DNA of 64,000 nt from Tistrella mobilis (GTDB taxonomy: Bacteria > Pseudomonadota > Alphaproteobacteria > Tistrellales > Tistrellaceae), in NCBI RefSeq assembly GCF_039634785.1, contig NZ_JBBIAB010000004.1:248001-312000 (forward strand). Direction: 5' to 3'. The first letter of the stretch is position 1, and every line of letters starts with the position of its first letter. Both the position numbers and the translations under genes were made by a program. The notes below the pieces were generated by a model. The model was not told the DNA's origin. It saw only the letters and a list, made by a program, of their open reading frames with translations, and ran no database searches. Positions 20,203 through 30,067 of the stretch are shown one piece after another.

Positions 20203-20259
20203 CGGGATCGATCACCTGCGTAACGGAGGGCTTGCATAGCGGCATGATCAGGCGCACTA

Positions 20260-20286
20260 TGCATCTACGTGATGCACGTTGCATCA
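20260..20286. promoter_or_regulatory. Palindromic operator between divergent small genes
   Basis: TGATGCACGTTGCATCA (20270-20286) has perfect 7-bp arms around CGT. A further TGCATC lies at 20260-20265, exactly 20 bases before the one at 20280. It sits in the 183-base gap between the ribbon-helix-helix gene (- strand) and the gene at 20386 (+). Confidence 0.6.
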
Positions 20287-20385
20287 TACGGACCAGTGGA
20301 GTTTATCGTATCGCAGCCCGGCCGGCAGCGGAAACCGCAGCCGGCTGCGGGGTTTCGTCCACGCATCGACACGGGAGAAGGTCGG

Positions 20386-20712
20386 ATGTCCTGCGCGGTT
20401 GCAGAACTTGCTGCCGAATGGGCCATGCTCGACGATCACGTCGCAGCCCTCTGGATGACAGAGGATGGCCCCTCGCCGCTTTTGCTGGACGAACGTCGCC
20501 TGACGATCGAAGCTCAAGCCGTGAAATTGACCCCGCAATCAGTTGCCGGGGCCATGTTCATCGCCTGGCTGGTGGGTCTGCACGCGTCGATCGCCAATGA
20601 CGAGGATGCCGGCCAGGATGAACGCAGCCGCCACCTGGAGGCAGCCGTCACCGGCTCTCGCAGTCTTGCCCGGTATCTGGCCGGCAGGCTGCCGCTCCCC
20701 GAAGCGTCGTAG
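20386..20712 (+). CDS. Unknown 108-residue helical protein
   Basis: I do not recognise this gene. I chose the ATG at 20386 because GGAGAAGG lies 4-5 bases upstream; the frame stays open back to 20269. The product looks mostly helical (AVAELAAEWAMLDDHVAALW; AGAMFIAWLVGLHASIAND) with an acidic middle and no clear membrane segment or catalytic motif. It is divergent from the ribbon-helix-helix gene and 28 bases upstream of the TetR gene, so it may share its transcript. Confidence 0.5.
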   Translation: MSCAVAELAAEWAMLDDHVAALWMTEDGPSPLLLDERRLTIEAQAVKLTPQSVAGAMFIAWLVGLHASIANDEDAGQDERSRHLEAAVTGSRSLARYLAGRLPLPEAS

Positions 20713-20740
20713 GCGCCTCCCTCCCGAAAGCCCCGCCCCC

Positions 20741-21349
20741 ATGGAAAACGCCACCCGCACCACCATCATCGAAGCCGCCGAGGCCCTGTTTTATGAACAG
20801 GGTTTGCGCAGTGTCAGCGTGGATGCGATCGCCGCGCGGGCCGGTGTCACCAAGCGGACGCTGTACTATCATTTCGACAGCAAGGATGCGCTGATCGCCG
20901 CCTATCTGGCCGCGCGCGATGCGCCGACGGTGGAGCGGTACCGCAGCTGGCTGGGGCCCGATGACCGGCCCTTGCCGGATCGGATCCTGGCCATGTTCAC
21001 GGCGCTGGCCAATTCTGCGAAGCGGCCCGGATGGCGGGGGTGCGGCTTTACCAGGGCGGCGCTGGAGATGGCCGGCCAGCCCGGCCATCCGGCCGTGGTG
21101 ATGGCCGCCGATCACAAGAAGAGGTTCGAGGCCTGGCTGGTGGAAGAGCTGACGGCGGGCGGCGTTGACGACCCCGATCTGGTCGGCCGGCAGGTCATGA
21201 TCCTGCTGGAAGGCGCGATCGTGCACACGCTGATCCACCGCGACGTCGCCTATGCCCTGGCCGGCGGCCGTGCGGCGGCGCTGCTGGTCGCCTGCGGCAG
21301 CCCGGCGGTGGCGCCGGCCGCCGCGCGGGAGCTGATGTATACCGACTAG
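20741..21349 (+). CDS. TetR-family transcriptional regulator
   Basis: A ligand-responsive repressor of 202 residues. The N-terminal helix-turn-helix is classic: AEALFYEQGLRSVSVDAIAA, RAGVTKRTLYYHFDSKDALI (about residues 12-52). The C-terminal ligand domain is of the TetR_C type with GCGFTRAALEMAGQPGHPA. The start is the ATG at 20741; the longer frame upstream overlaps the previous gene and is not TetR-like. It abuts the MFS transporter at 21388, which is its likely target. Confidence 0.92.
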   Translation: MENATRTTIIEAAEALFYEQGLRSVSVDAIAARAGVTKRTLYYHFDSKDALIAAYLAARDAPTVERYRSWLGPDDRPLPDRILAMFTALANSAKRPGWRGCGFTRAALEMAGQPGHPAVVMAADHKKRFEAWLVEELTAGGVDDPDLVGRQVMILLEGAIVHTLIHRDVAYALAGGRAAALLVACGSPAVAPAAARELMYTD

Positions 21350-21387
21350 TGAGTTTCCAGGGCCGGGTGCGGCTCTATCGTGGGGGG

Positions 21388-22665
21388 ATGTCTTACGAGG
21401 AGGACGCCCCCGTGCCACACGCCGCTGCACGATCCTGGACCCCGGCGCTGATCCTGTCGCTGGTCGCTGCCGGTATCATCCTGTCACTGTCCATGGGGTT
21501 GAGGCAAAGCCTCGGCCTGTTCGTCGAGCCGATGGTGCGCGGCACCGGCATCACCGTCGCCACCTTCGGCTTCGCCATGGCGGTGCAGAACCTGGCCTGG
21601 GGCATCGGTCAGCCCTTCATGGGCGCGCTCTGCGACCGCTTCGGCGGCCGGCTGGTGGTGCTGATCGCCGCGGCGCTCTATGGTCTCGGCCTCTATCTGG
21701 CGGCGAGCGGCAGCCATGTCGGGCTTTATCTGGGCGGTGGGCTGCTGATCGGGCTTGCGGTCGCCGGTACATCGCATGGCGTGCTGGTCGGCATCGTCTC
21801 GCGCCTGGCCAGCCCGGCGGTGCGGGCAACGGCGGTGTCGATCCTGGCCGCCACCGGATCGCTCGGCACCTTCGTGATCGCACCGGCCGCCCAGGGCATG
21901 ATCGATCGCTGGACCTGGCAGGACGCCATGATCGGCCTTGCCCTGCTTGCGGCGCTGATGGCGGTGGCGACGCTGTTGTTCCGGCGCGGCCCCGCCCCCG
22001 CACCTGCCGCCGCGGGGGCCGTGCCGCCGGTCAATGCCCGGGCGGCGATCGGCCAGGCGCTGGGCAACCGCACCTTCATCATCACCACCATCGCCTTCTT
22101 CGCCTGCGGCTTTCAGCTGATCTTCATCGCCACCCATCTGCCGAATTTCATCGGCATCTGCGGCCTGCCGCCGATCGTCGGCGCCCAGGCGATCGCGCTG
22201 ATCGGCATCTGCAACGCCTTCGGCACGCTGGGCGCCGGCTATCTCTGCCAGCGCTGGGGCAATCGCAACGTGCTGGCGCTGATCTATCTGCTGCGCACCG
22301 CCGCCATCGCCGTGTTCTTCGTGGTGCCGGTCAGCGTCGAGACCACGCTGATCTTCGCGGCCGCGATGGGGGTTCTGTGGCTGAGCGTGGTGCCGCCGGT
22401 CAGCGGGCTGATCAACGGCCTGTTCGGCCCGGCCAATTTCGGCGCGCTGTTCGGGGTGATGTTCCTGAGCCATCAGGTCGGCGCGTTCCTGGGGGCCTGG
22501 CTGGGCGGGCTCAGCTTTGAATGGAGCGGCAGCTATTCCACCGGCTGGGTCAGCCTGATCGTGGTCGGCACGATCGCCGCCGTGCTGCAGATGACCGCCG
22601 GCGACGAGGCCGACCGGGACGGCCCGGCCGGCACGACGGCCGGCCGGGCGCCCGCAGCCTCGTGA
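21388..22665 (+). CDS. Major facilitator superfamily transporter
   Basis: A 12-helix secondary transporter of about 425 residues. The first half has the loop-2 motif region GALCDRFGGRLVVLIAAALY, close to the MFS GxxxDRxGRR signature. The second half has GAGYLCQRWGNRNVLALIYL. A large central loop (about residues 195-215) is Pro/Ala-rich. I prefer the ATG at 21388, preceded by a G-rich tract; a GTG at 21349 overlaps the TetR stop and is an alternative. The substrate is unknown. Linkage to TetR suggests inducible efflux or uptake. Confidence 0.88.
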   Translation: MSYEEDAPVPHAAARSWTPALILSLVAAGIILSLSMGLRQSLGLFVEPMVRGTGITVATFGFAMAVQNLAWGIGQPFMGALCDRFGGRLVVLIAAALYGLGLYLAASGSHVGLYLGGGLLIGLAVAGTSHGVLVGIVSRLASPAVRATAVSILAATGSLGTFVIAPAAQGMIDRWTWQDAMIGLALLAALMAVATLLFRRGPAPAPAAAGAVPPVNARAAIGQALGNRTFIITTIAFFACGFQLIFIATHLPNFIGICGLPPIVGAQAIALIGICNAFGTLGAGYLCQRWGNRNVLALIYLLRTAAIAVFFVVPVSVETTLIFAAAMGVLWLSVVPPVSGLINGLFGPANFGALFGVMFLSHQVGAFLGAWLGGLSFEWSGSYSTGWVSLIVVGTIAAVLQMTAGDEADRDGPAGTTAGRAPAAS

Positions 22666-22699
22666 TCCCGCGGCCTCGTGATCGCCCCGGGCAGCAATC

Positions 22700-23650
22700 C
22701 TAGGCCCGGATCTCCTGGCGCTGGAACAGCACATAAGCCGCGGTGAACAGCAGGATCATCGCGGCGATCAACCCCGACATCTGCGGCCAGACGATGGCGA
22801 GGCTTTCGATCGTCGGCAGCGGGGCACCGAGCAGCGCGCCCCGCAGCTGGTCGATGAACAGCGGCCCCACCGATCGGGCCGCCGGGTCGAGCAGGATGGC
22901 GGTAATCTCGCCATAGAGCGTCTGGGGTGAGAGCCGCGCCACCGCCTGCTGGGTCTGGAAGGCATCGATCAGCGACATCGGGTTCAGCGGATCGACCGGC
23001 GAAATCGCCGAGGCAACCACCGGTGCGATCATGCCCCAGAACACCGACAGCACCAGCCAGATGGAGAGTGCCGCCAGCGCCGAGGTGGCGGTGGAGCGGA
23101 TCACCGTCGACAGCGTCATCGCCAGCGCCAGCCAGACCCCGGCATAGGCGATGGTCGCCACCAGATAGGCCAGGCCGCGCAACACCTCCGCCCCCGTGGG
23201 CGGCAGCCCCAGGAACAGGATGCCGAGCCCCGTGGTGCCGAGCCAGAGCGTCACCATCGCCACCGCGATCACCAGCAGCCCGCCCAGGAATTTGCCGAAC
23301 AGGATCGCATCGCGATAAATCGGCTGGGCGAGCAGGCGGCTCATCGTCCGCCGGCCGTGTTCGGCATTGATCGCATCGAAACCGAGGGCGATCGCCACCA
23401 GCGGCAGCAGGAAGCCGAGCAGCCCGGCAAAGGACGGCACCGGCTGGCGGGCGGTGGTGAAGAGTTTCAGGAACAGAAACGTGTCGTCGGTGGCCCCGGC
23501 ACGGATGGTGCCGATCGCGCCATAAAGCGCGCCGGCGGCGGTGAGCAGCACGAGCAGCATGATCAGATGCAGCCGCGCCCCGGTCATATGGTCGGCCGCT
23601 TCTTTGAGCGCGATCGTGCCGACCCCGGTGAAGGGAGATCCCTCACGCAT
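22700..23650 (-). CDS. ABC-2-type transporter permease
   Basis: A membrane subunit of 316 residues with about six helices. It begins with a [20 protein letters not shown] segment typical of NosY-like permeases. It has a cytosolic loop [35 protein letters not shown], which is strongly conserved in that group. The ATG at 23650 overlaps the end of the ATPase gene by 8 bases. The frame extends further upstream, but that part lies inside the ATPase gene. It is the third gene of a NEW3-protein/ATPase/permease operon. Direction of transport is unknown. Confidence 0.88.
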   Translation of the reverse strand: MREGSPFTGVGTIALKEAADHMTGARLHLIMLLVLLTAAGALYGAIGTIRAGATDDTFLFLKLFTTARQPVPSFAGLLGFLLPLVAIALGFDAINAEHGRRTMSRLLAQPIYRDAILFGKFLGGLLVIAVAMVTLWLGTTGLGILFLGLPPTGAEVLRGLAYLVATIAYAGVWLALAMTLSTVIRSTATSALAALSIWLVLSVFWGMIAPVVASAISPVDPLNPMSLIDAFQTQQAVARLSPQTLYGEITAILLDPAARSVGPLFIDQLRGALLGAPLPTIESLAIVWPQMSGLIAAMILLFTAAYVLFQRQEIRA

Positions 23651-24635
23651 CTCTGTCCGCCTCCTCGAAGAACCGGCCATAGGCCTCGTCCAGCCGCACG
23701 CGCCTCAGATCCAGCGTGTGGAGCGCAATGCCGGCCTCGACCAGCCGCCGGGCGATCGCCGCCCGCAGATCGGCACGGGCCTCGATCTGCCAGCCGCCAT
23801 GGGCCGTGGGGATCACGGCTTCGATGCCGTCGAGCCCCGACAGCAGGCCCGGCAGGTCGCCGGCATCGGCCTCCACCTCGATGACATAGACCCCGCCGCC
23901 GATCCGCGCGGCCAGCGCCTCCACCGTGCCGATGAAGCCGATCCGGCCGCGATTGAACAGGGCCACCCGCGTGCACACCGTCTCGACCACATCCAGCATG
24001 TGAGACGAGAGCAGCACGGTCATGCCATCGGCGGCGAGGCTGCGGATCAGCGCCAGCAGCTCGCGGGTCGATTGCGGATCCAGCCCCGAGGTCGGCTCGT
24101 CCAGGATCACCACCCGGCAGTCGCGCATCAGCAGTTCGGCGATCCCCAGGCGCTGGCGCATGCCGCGCGAGAAGGTGGAAACCCGCCGGCCGGCAACCTC
24201 CACCAGCCGCACCCGCTCCAGCGCCGCCAGGATCCGACGGGCGGCCTCCGACCCGTCGATCCCGGCGAGGCGGGCGGTATAGGCCAGGTTCTCGCGCGCG
24301 GTCATCGCCTCGTAGAAGCCGACCTGGTCGGGCAGATAGCCGACCCGCCGCTTCACCGCCAGCGGCTCGCGCAGCGGGTCGTGTCCCAGGATGCGGACCT
24401 GGCCGGCGCTGGCCTCGGTCAGCCCCAGCAGCATCAGGATGGTGGTGGTCTTGCCGGCCCCGTTGGGGCCGAGCAGGCCGACCACCTCGCCGGCACCGAC
24501 CTGAAGGTCGATGCCGGCGACCGCGACCGCCGCGCCATAGCGTTTGACCAGGCCACGCGCCTCGATCACCGGCGGCCCGGCCGGGGTGGCTGCGATCGCA
24601 CCACCCTCGGGTCGGGATGAAAATTCGGGCGTCAT
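23643..24635 (-). CDS. ABC transporter ATP-binding protein
   Basis: The ATPase of 330 residues has Walker [13 protein letters not shown] (near residue 50), the ABC signature [15 protein letters not shown], Walker [16 protein letters not shown] and an H-loop (LLSSHMLD). A C-terminal extension of about 90 residues follows, as in DrrA/NosF-type subunits. I start at the ATG at 24635, preceded by GGAGG; a start at 24668 is possible but lies in the upstream gene. It is translated 5 bases after the NEW3 gene. Confidence 0.93.
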   Translation of the reverse strand: MTPEFSSRPEGGAIAATPAGPPVIEARGLVKRYGAAVAVAGIDLQVGAGEVVGLLGPNGAGKTTTILMLLGLTEASAGQVRILGHDPLREPLAVKRRVGYLPDQVGFYEAMTARENLAYTARLAGIDGSEAARRILAALERVRLVEVAGRRVSTFSRGMRQRLGIAELLMRDCRVVILDEPTSGLDPQSTRELLALIRSLAADGMTVLLSSHMLDVVETVCTRVALFNRGRIGFIGTVEALAARIGGGVYVIEVEADAGDLPGLLSGLDGIEAVIPTAHGGWQIEARADLRAAIARRLVEAGIALHTLDLRRVRLDEAYGRFFEEADRDA

Positions 24636-24639
24636 CGCG

Positions 24640-25821
24640 TCACCTCCGCCCATAGCGCAGCACGGCACCGGCCAGCACCAGCACCGCCACGGCGATCACG
24701 CCCAGACCGATCATCCCCCAGAGCGTGGAGGTGGTGACGGTGGTGCGGAACTGCACCGATTGCGAAAGACTGCCGCTGCCGGCGCGCACGCCGACCACGT
24801 AATCCCCCGCCACCGCCTTTTCCGACGGGGTGATCCTGACCGCCACCTGGGCGTCGGCGCCGGGGGCCAGGCTCGGGATCTGCTGCGGCGCGAATTCGAC
24901 TTTCCAGCCCGAGGGCGGGGTCGCCGACATCTCCAGCCCCTCGGCCGGGGCCGAGCCGGTATTGGTGACGGTGAAGGGGAACTCCGTCTGCTCGCCCGCG
25001 ACCACATCGCCCGACAGCCGTTCCTGCGGGCCCGAAATGGCAAGGTCGGGCTGGCCGGTGATCTCGATGCCGAGATCGGTGGCGGCGCTGACCTCGCCGC
25101 CGGTCACCGCGACCTTGACCGGGTAGCGGCCGGCCGGGGCGGTCCGCAGCGGCACCACCTCCAGCGTCAGGGTCTCGGACGCGCCGGGCTCGATCGGCAG
25201 GCCGGTGATCTCTTCGGTGCCGTAGCCGCGCTTGAACCGGGTCTGGAAACCGTCGGGCGCCTGGGCCGACAGGTTGAACAGGCCCCCCTCGCCGCTCTGA
25301 TTGGTCACCTTGATCCGGAAGCTGAAGGTGGTGCGCGCGGTTCCGCGGAGCGCCGGCAGTTCGGGGGCGAGTTTCAGCCCGCCACCCGCCGCATCCGACA
25401 GCCGGATGGTCAGCGGCAGGGTCGTGGTCTCGCCGTCATGGCGGGCATTGACCGCAAGCGGCACCGGCGCCCTGGCGCCGGTCTTGGGCGGGGTCACCTC
25501 CAGCGTGATCCGCTCGCGGTCGTCGGGGCCGACCATCACCGCGCCGATCTCGCGGCCGCCGCCTTTCAGGGTGGAGGTCCAGCCCTCGGGCAGGCCCGAG
25601 ACGTCGAGTGTCGCGCGTTGCGGCGGCAGGCCCTGATTGCGCAGGGTCAGCGGGATCGAGGCGGTCTCGCCCGGCTTCACCGCCAGATCGGGATAGGGGG
25701 TGGTCATCCAGAACCCGTCGGGCCCTGAGCTGGTCTCGGCCGAGGCCGCCATGGGTGCGATGGCGGCGGGCATCAGCAGCGCCGCGATCACCGCGGCGCG
25801 AAGGAGCATCGTCTTCATCAT
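24640..25821 (-). CDS. Secreted or membrane-anchored NEW3-domain protein
   Basis: The 393-residue product has a signal peptide ([18 protein letters not shown], cleavage near ASA at about residue 28). Three tandem Ig-like repeats follow, each with a [15 protein letters not shown]-like or [11 protein letters not shown]-like pattern, as in NEW3/COG1470 proteins. It ends in a C-terminal membrane helix (about 365-388) and a short basic tail (RYGRR). It is probably anchored in the membrane with its domains outside. Linkage to an ABC ATPase and permease suggests it is the extracytoplasmic partner. The ATG pair at 25821/25818 follows GAAGAGA. The long upstream frame has no RBS and no signal sequence. 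Confidence 0.82.
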   Translation of the reverse strand: MMKTMLLRAAVIAALLMPAAIAPMAASAETSSGPDGFWMTTPYPDLAVKPGETASIPLTLRNQGLPPQRATLDVSGLPEGWTSTLKGGGREIGAVMVGPDDRERITLEVTPPKTGARAPVPLAVNARHDGETTTLPLTIRLSDAAGGGLKLAPELPALRGTARTTFSFRIKVTNQSGEGGLFNLSAQAPDGFQTRFKRGYGTEEITGLPIEPGASETLTLEVVPLRTAPAGRYPVKVAVTGGEVSAATDLGIEITGQPDLAISGPQERLSGDVVAGEQTEFPFTVTNTGSAPAEGLEMSATPPSGWKVEFAPQQIPSLAPGADAQVAVRITPSEKAVAGDYVVGVRAGSGSLSQSVQFRTTVTTSTLWGMIGLGVIAVAVLVLAGAVLRYGRR

Positions 25822-26068
25822 TCTCTTCGCCGGAACGGGGGCGCAAGGCGCCACCCCGGGCATGTCCGCCTCCCTCCGCGCGGATATGCCGGTCTCTCTC
25901 TCTGCCGAAGATCGGGCAGCCTGAACGGGGCGCACCCCCGCATGGATCAGGCAGACCAGACCCCCGGCCCCTGCCGACACCGTGGCCCGGCCGGTGCAGA
26001 CCCGGCGGCATCACGTGCCGGCCCTGGCGCAATCGGGCCATGCAAGACCCGATCCCGCAGGATGGTGG

Positions 26069-26161
26069 TCAGGCTGTGCTGTGAATGACGGTGCCGCCGG
26101 GCGTGGCCTTGCCGGACGCGATGCGGCTGACGACGCAGTCGTGCGAGGGACGGATTTTCAT
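26069..26161 (-). pseudogene. Truncated groES-like remnant or micro-ORF
   Basis: A 30-residue frame, M-KIRPSHDCVVSRIASGKA then TPGGTVIHSTA and a stop, matches the N-terminus of GroES (typical MK-RPLHDRVVVRR...TAGGIIIPDTA). The match covers the first strand and the mobile loop, and ends there. GGAAG lies 6 bases before the ATG at 26161 (an ATG at 26167 is also in frame). No GroES sequence continues after the stop in any frame that I could see, and groEL is absent. It is most likely a decayed copy. The rest of the gap 25822-26318 shows only a short hairpin (26199-26217). Confidence 0.6.
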
Positions 26162-26318
26162 GCCCATCTTCCTTACGCTGGACGACGATGTCGTATGCGA
26201 CGGATCTGTCATCCGTCACGCCGGCAAGCGTAGGCAGATGCGGGGTGGGGTTCAAGTGTTTCCGGGTGGAAAGTGGCGGGACTTGCGAGACCTGCGGCTT
26301 GCCGACGAGCCGTCCCGA

Positions 26319-26759
26319 CTACTCCCCCTCCTCCGCCGCCTTGCGCCGGAAGCCGGCCATGCCGATTTCGTCCATGCGGTCGGTTTCGCGCAGATCGGCT
26401 TCGTGGGCGGCGCGGGCCAAGCGGTTGTCGCGGGCGATTTCATAGCGCTTCACGGTGCGGAAGGCCTCGGCCAGGTCTTCAAGCGCGCGTTCGCGGGCCT
26501 TGCGCAGAAGGGTCAGATGCCGGGCGATCTCTGCCCGCCTCCGGTCGACCCGGCCGGCATAGGCGACCCAGCCGGCGATCATCGCCGGGTCGTTGCCTGC
26601 CGCCGCCTTTTCGGCCGCGACCTCGGCGACCAGCCGGGCGTCGTCGGCCTCGATCGCGGTGATCTGGTCTTCGACCGCGGTGACGTTGCGCCGGGCGGCA
26701 TCGACGCCGTTGCGGGCCAGGCGGATCAGCCCGTCGAGGGCCTTGACCGGGTTCGCCAT
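26319..26759 (-). CDS. fliJ: Flagellar export protein FliJ
   Basis: FliJ sits in the FliI hexamer and couples it to the FlhA gate. The 146-residue product is almost entirely a charged, Ala-rich coiled coil, with no hydrophobic segment, as expected for FliJ, and begins MANPVKALDGLIRLARNGVD. Sequence alone is weak for this family; the call rests on the coiled coil and on being 6 bases after fliI. Confidence 0.85.
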   Translation of the reverse strand: MANPVKALDGLIRLARNGVDAARRNVTAVEDQITAIEADDARLVAEVAAEKAAAGNDPAMIAGWVAYAGRVDRRRAEIARHLTLLRKARERALEDLAEAFRTVKRYEIARDNRLARAAHEADLRETDRMDEIGMAGFRRKAAEEGE

Positions 26760-26765
26760 CGGGGA

Positions 26766-28103
26766 TCAGCCTCCGGGCTTCGGCATGCCGAGCAGCTGGG
26801 CCAGCTGGTCATAGCCTTCGGCCAGCGTCGCGCGTTCGGCCTTGCCCTGCGAGAGGAACCGCTCCAGCCCCTCGTGATAGCGGATCGCCTCGTCGACCGC
26901 GGGGTCCGAACCGGCGCGATAGGCGCCGAGGCGGATCATCTCGGCCATGTCCTCATAGGTCGACAGCAGGCGGCGGGCGCGGATCACGACGGCGTTCTGT
27001 TCGGGGGTGTTGCAGTCGGGCATGGTGCGCGACACGCTGCGCAGCACATTCACCGCCGGATAGCGGCCCCGTTCGCCGATCGACCGCTCCAGCACGATAT
27101 GGCCGTCGAGAATGCCACGGGTGGCGTCGGCCACCGGCTCGTCGTGGTTGTCGCCTTCGACCAGCACCGTGAACAGGCCGGTGATCGAGCCCTGGCCGGT
27201 GCCGGGCCCCGCCCGTTCCAGCAGGCGGGGCAGTTCGGCGAAGACCGATGGCGTGAAGCCCTTGCTCGCCGGCGGTTCGCCCGCCGCCAGGCCGATTTCG
27301 CGCTGCGCCTGGGCGAAGCGGGTGATGCTGTCGATCATGCACAGCACATCGGCGCCCTGGTCGCGGAAATGCTCGGCCACCGCGAGAGTGGTATAGGCGG
27401 CCTGGCGGCGCATCAGCGCCGGCTCGTCGGAGGTTGCGACCACCACCACGCTCCGCGCCAGACCTTCGGGGCCGAGCGCCCCTTCGATGAATTCCTGCAC
27501 CTCGCGGCCACGCTCGCCGATCAGCCCCACCACCGAGACATCGGCCGCCGTATAGCGGGCGATCATGCCCATCAGCACCGATTTGCCGACGCCCGAGGCC
27601 GCAAAAATGCCGAGACGCTGGCCGCGGCAGCAGGTGACGAAGGTGTTCAGCACCCGCACGCCCAGATCGATCTTGGCACCGACCCGGGTGCGGGCATGGG
27701 CGGGCGGCGGCGGCGCCCGCATCGGCCGCGGACGGGCGCCGGGCACCAGCGGCCCCTTGCCGTCGATCGGCCGGCCGAAGCCGTCGATCACCCGGCCGAG
27801 CCAGCCTTCGGAGGGGCGGATGGTCGCCTCGCCGCCGCTCGCCTCCACCTCGGCCCCCAGCGCCACGCCGTCGAGCGGGCCGAAGGGCATCAGCAGGGCA
27901 CGGCCGTCGCGGAAACCGACCACCTCGGCCGCAAGCCGGCCGCCGTCACGCAGCCGGATGCGGACATGGTCGCCAAGGGCCGTGCGCGCAGCCACGCCGC
28001 TGGCCTCGGCCATCAGCCCGCGCACCGCCACGATGCGCCCACGCACCACATAGCTGTCGAGCGCCTCGATCGTGCCCGCCAGAGAGCGGATCAGATCCTG
28101 CAT
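26766..28103 (-). CDS. fliI: Flagellum-specific ATP synthase FliI
   Basis: FliI is the export ATPase related to F1-beta. The 445 residues contain Walker A ASGVGKSV (near residue 170), the catalytic [12 protein letters not shown] segment, Walker B-like [20 protein letters not shown] and the conserved [20 protein letters not shown] motif. I start at the ATG at 28103 ([10 protein letters not shown]), which has GGAGG about 10 bases upstream; ATG 28127 is an alternative. The length fits the family. It is cotranscribed with fliJ and divergent from ctrA across about 275 bases. Confidence 0.96.
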   Translation of the reverse strand: MQDLIRSLAGTIEALDSYVVRGRIVAVRGLMAEASGVAARTALGDHVRIRLRDGGRLAAEVVGFRDGRALLMPFGPLDGVALGAEVEASGGEATIRPSEGWLGRVIDGFGRPIDGKGPLVPGARPRPMRAPPPPAHARTRVGAKIDLGVRVLNTFVTCCRGQRLGIFAASGVGKSVLMGMIARYTAADVSVVGLIGERGREVQEFIEGALGPEGLARSVVVVATSDEPALMRRQAAYTTLAVAEHFRDQGADVLCMIDSITRFAQAQREIGLAAGEPPASKGFTPSVFAELPRLLERAGPGTGQGSITGLFTVLVEGDNHDEPVADATRGILDGHIVLERSIGERGRYPAVNVLRSVSRTMPDCNTPEQNAVVIRARRLLSTYEDMAEMIRLGAYRAGSDPAVDEAIRYHEGLERFLSQGKAERATLAEGYDQLAQLLGMPKPGG

Positions 28104-28379
28104 CGACCCCGCCCCTCCATCTGCCATCCCCCTGTCCGCGAAATGTCCATCCGCCGGTCTTCCGTCTGCCGCCCCCTTTTCAGGGCAGAGCGACGAACGA
28201 TATCCCAATAAGCGATCCTACACCCTGAGAAGTGCTCGCAAACACGTCTGTCCGATTTTCATCACAATCCCGACGTGATACCGTGGGACGACATAAGAAG
28301 GGTCGTTCCAGCGCGCCATGGTCGCCAGACCACGTGCGGGACTGGCGGATTGCCGCCGATCGGAAGAGGTTGCTGGTCC

Positions 28380-29111
28380 ATGCGTATTCTGCTCGTCGAA
28401 GACGATCCGTCGACTGCCCGCTCGATCGAACTCGCCCTGAAAAAGGAAGGGTTCGTCTGCGACACTACCGATCTCGGCGAAGAAGGCCTCGAGATCGGGC
28501 GGCTCTATGATTACGACCTCATGATCCTGGACCTGATGCTGCCCGACATGGACGGCTACGAGGTGGTGCGCCGGCTGCGCGCCGCCCGGGTCCAGACGCC
28601 GGTGCTGATCCTGTCGGGGCTGACCGATACCGACAAGAAGATCAAGGGTCTGGGCGTCGGCGCCGACGACTATGTCACCAAGCCCTTCGACATGGCGGAA
28701 CTGGTCGCCCGCATCCAGGCGGTGGTGCGCCGGTCGCGCGGCCATGCCCAGTCGGTGATCCGTACCGGCCGGCTGACGGTCGATCTGGACAAGCAGTCGG
28801 TCACGGTCGACGAGCGGCCGGTCCATCTCACCGCCAAGGAATACGCCATCCTGGAACTGCTGTCGCTGCGCAAGGGCACGACGCTGACCAAAGAGATGTT
28901 CCTCAACCATCTCTATGGCGGCATCGACGAGCCCGAGCTGAAGATCATCGACGTCTTCGTCTGCAAACTGCGCAAAAAGCTGACCAGCGCCACCCATGGC
29001 GACAACTACATCCATACCGTCTGGGGCCGCGGCTATGTGCTGAAGGATCCGGAACTGGGCAGCCGCAGCGGTGACGACGGATCGGGCCGCCGGCGCACCG
29101 ACGCCGCCTGA
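28380..29111 (+). CDS. ctrA: Cell-cycle and motility response regulator CtrA
   Basis: CtrA is the OmpR-type master regulator of the alphaproteobacteria. It activates flagellar, chemotaxis and pilus genes. The 243-residue product matches CtrA over its whole length: receiver 1-115 with D51 ([17 protein letters not shown]), and the winged-helix C-terminus with the near-invariant [39 protein letters not shown] and [17 protein letters not shown] precedes the ATG. The frame is open upstream to 28275 but this start fits CtrA exactly. It is alone on the + strand between fliI and cheR. I see no TTAA-N7-TTAA box in its own upstream gap. Confidence 0.96.
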   Translation: MRILLVEDDPSTARSIELALKKEGFVCDTTDLGEEGLEIGRLYDYDLMILDLMLPDMDGYEVVRRLRAARVQTPVLILSGLTDTDKKIKGLGVGADDYVTKPFDMAELVARIQAVVRRSRGHAQSVIRTGRLTVDLDKQSVTVDERPVHLTAKEYAILELLSLRKGTTLTKEMFLNHLYGGIDEPELKIIDVFVCKLRKKLTSATHGDNYIHTVWGRGYVLKDPELGSRSGDDGSGRRRTDAA

Positions 29112-29166
29112 GCGACCGGGCCTGAGCGACCGGCAGCCGCCCGGCTGCCGCGTCGGCACTCTCTCC

Positions 29167-29204
29167 AAAAAAAGACCGCCGGCGGAAGAGGTTCCGCCGG
29201 CGGT
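29167..29204. terminator. Bidirectional terminator between ctrA and cheR
   Basis: A perfect 13-bp stem (29175-29187 and 29192-29204, ACCGCCGGCGGAA) closes the 4-base loop GAGG. It is preceded by seven A (29167-29173) and followed by TTTCGTCTGTG. The gene pair converges here, so it can serve both ctrA (+) and the che operon (-). Confidence 0.85.
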
Positions 29205-29257
29205 TTCGTCTGTGTCGTCTTTGCCTGTGTGGTGTCCGCCGCCCGGCGGGCGCCGGA

Positions 29258-30067
29258 TCAGGCCGGGACGTAAACGCCCCGGTGATCCGGCAGCGGCCGG
29301 AAGCGGTCGGTGATGCCGAGCACGGTTTCGGCACCGCCCAGGAACAGGAAGCCGTCGGGCGCGATCACCTTGCGCAGATCCTCCAGCACCTTCCGCTTGG
29401 TGTCCTGATCGAAGTAGATCAGCACGTTGCGGCAGAAGATGACATCGAAGGTGCCGAAGCCCGCCGCGCCGTTCAGCAGGTTGTGCTGACGGAACTGCAC
29501 CATCGACCGGATGGTCTGGTTCAGGCGCCACTGCTCACCATCCTGCTGGAAATACTTCACCAGCATGGTGATCGGCAGGCCGCGCTGCACCTCGAACTGC
29601 GAATAGGTCGCAGCCTTGGCCTTGTCCAGCACCTCGTTGGCAAGGTCGGTGCCGATGATCTCCAGCCGCCAGCCGTCGAGCTTGGCCCCCATCTCCTTGA
29701 ACAGCATGGCGATGGTATAGGCTTCCTGCCCGGTCGACGCGGCGGCCGACCAGATCCTGAGCTGGCGACGATCCTGCCGCCGGGCCAGAAGCTCGGGCAG
29801 CACGAATTTGCGCAGCTCGTCGAAGGGCTTGATGTCGCGGAAGAACGACGTCTCGTTCGTCGTCATCGCATCCGTGACGTCGCGCCGGAGTTCTTCCGCC
29901 GACGGCTTGCGCAGCTCGGCGATCAGCTCAGGCAGTCCCGGCAGCCCCCGGCGCCGGGCAAGCGGCGACAGTCTGCTTTCCAGCAGGTACAGCTTGTCGG
30001 GGCCGATCACCAGCCCGGACCGCTGCTTCAGCATGCCGCTGATGAAGGCGAAATCCTCCGGCGCCAT
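29258..30067 (-). CDS. cheR: Chemotaxis protein methyltransferase CheR
   Basis: CheR methylates glutamates of chemoreceptors using S-adenosylmethionine. The 269 residues have the all-helical N-terminal domain and the SAM-binding core: TTNETSFFRDIKPFDELR, RIWSAAASTGQEAYTIAMLF, EIIGTDLANEVLDKA, FDVIFCRNVLIYFD, FLFLGGAETV. The ATG at 30067 overlaps the cheB stop by one base (TGATG) and follows GGAGG. It is the last gene of the che operon. Confidence 0.96.
   Translation of the reverse strand: MAPEDFAFISGMLKQRSGLVIGPDKLYLLESRLSPLARRRGLPGLPELIAELRKPSAEELRRDVTDAMTTNETSFFRDIKPFDELRKFVLPELLARRQDRRQLRIWSAAASTGQEAYTIAMLFKEMGAKLDGWRLEIIGTDLANEVLDKAKAATYSQFEVQRGLPITMLVKYFQQDGEQWRLNQTIRSMVQFRQHNLLNGAAGFGTFDVIFCRNVLIYFDQDTKRKVLEDLRKVIAPDGFLFLGGAETVLGITDRFRPLPDHRGVYVPA

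Noticed and set aside
26085-28211. + strand frame of 708 residues over fliJ and fliI
   Set aside because: fliI and fliJ on the other strand have clear motifs; this frame does not.
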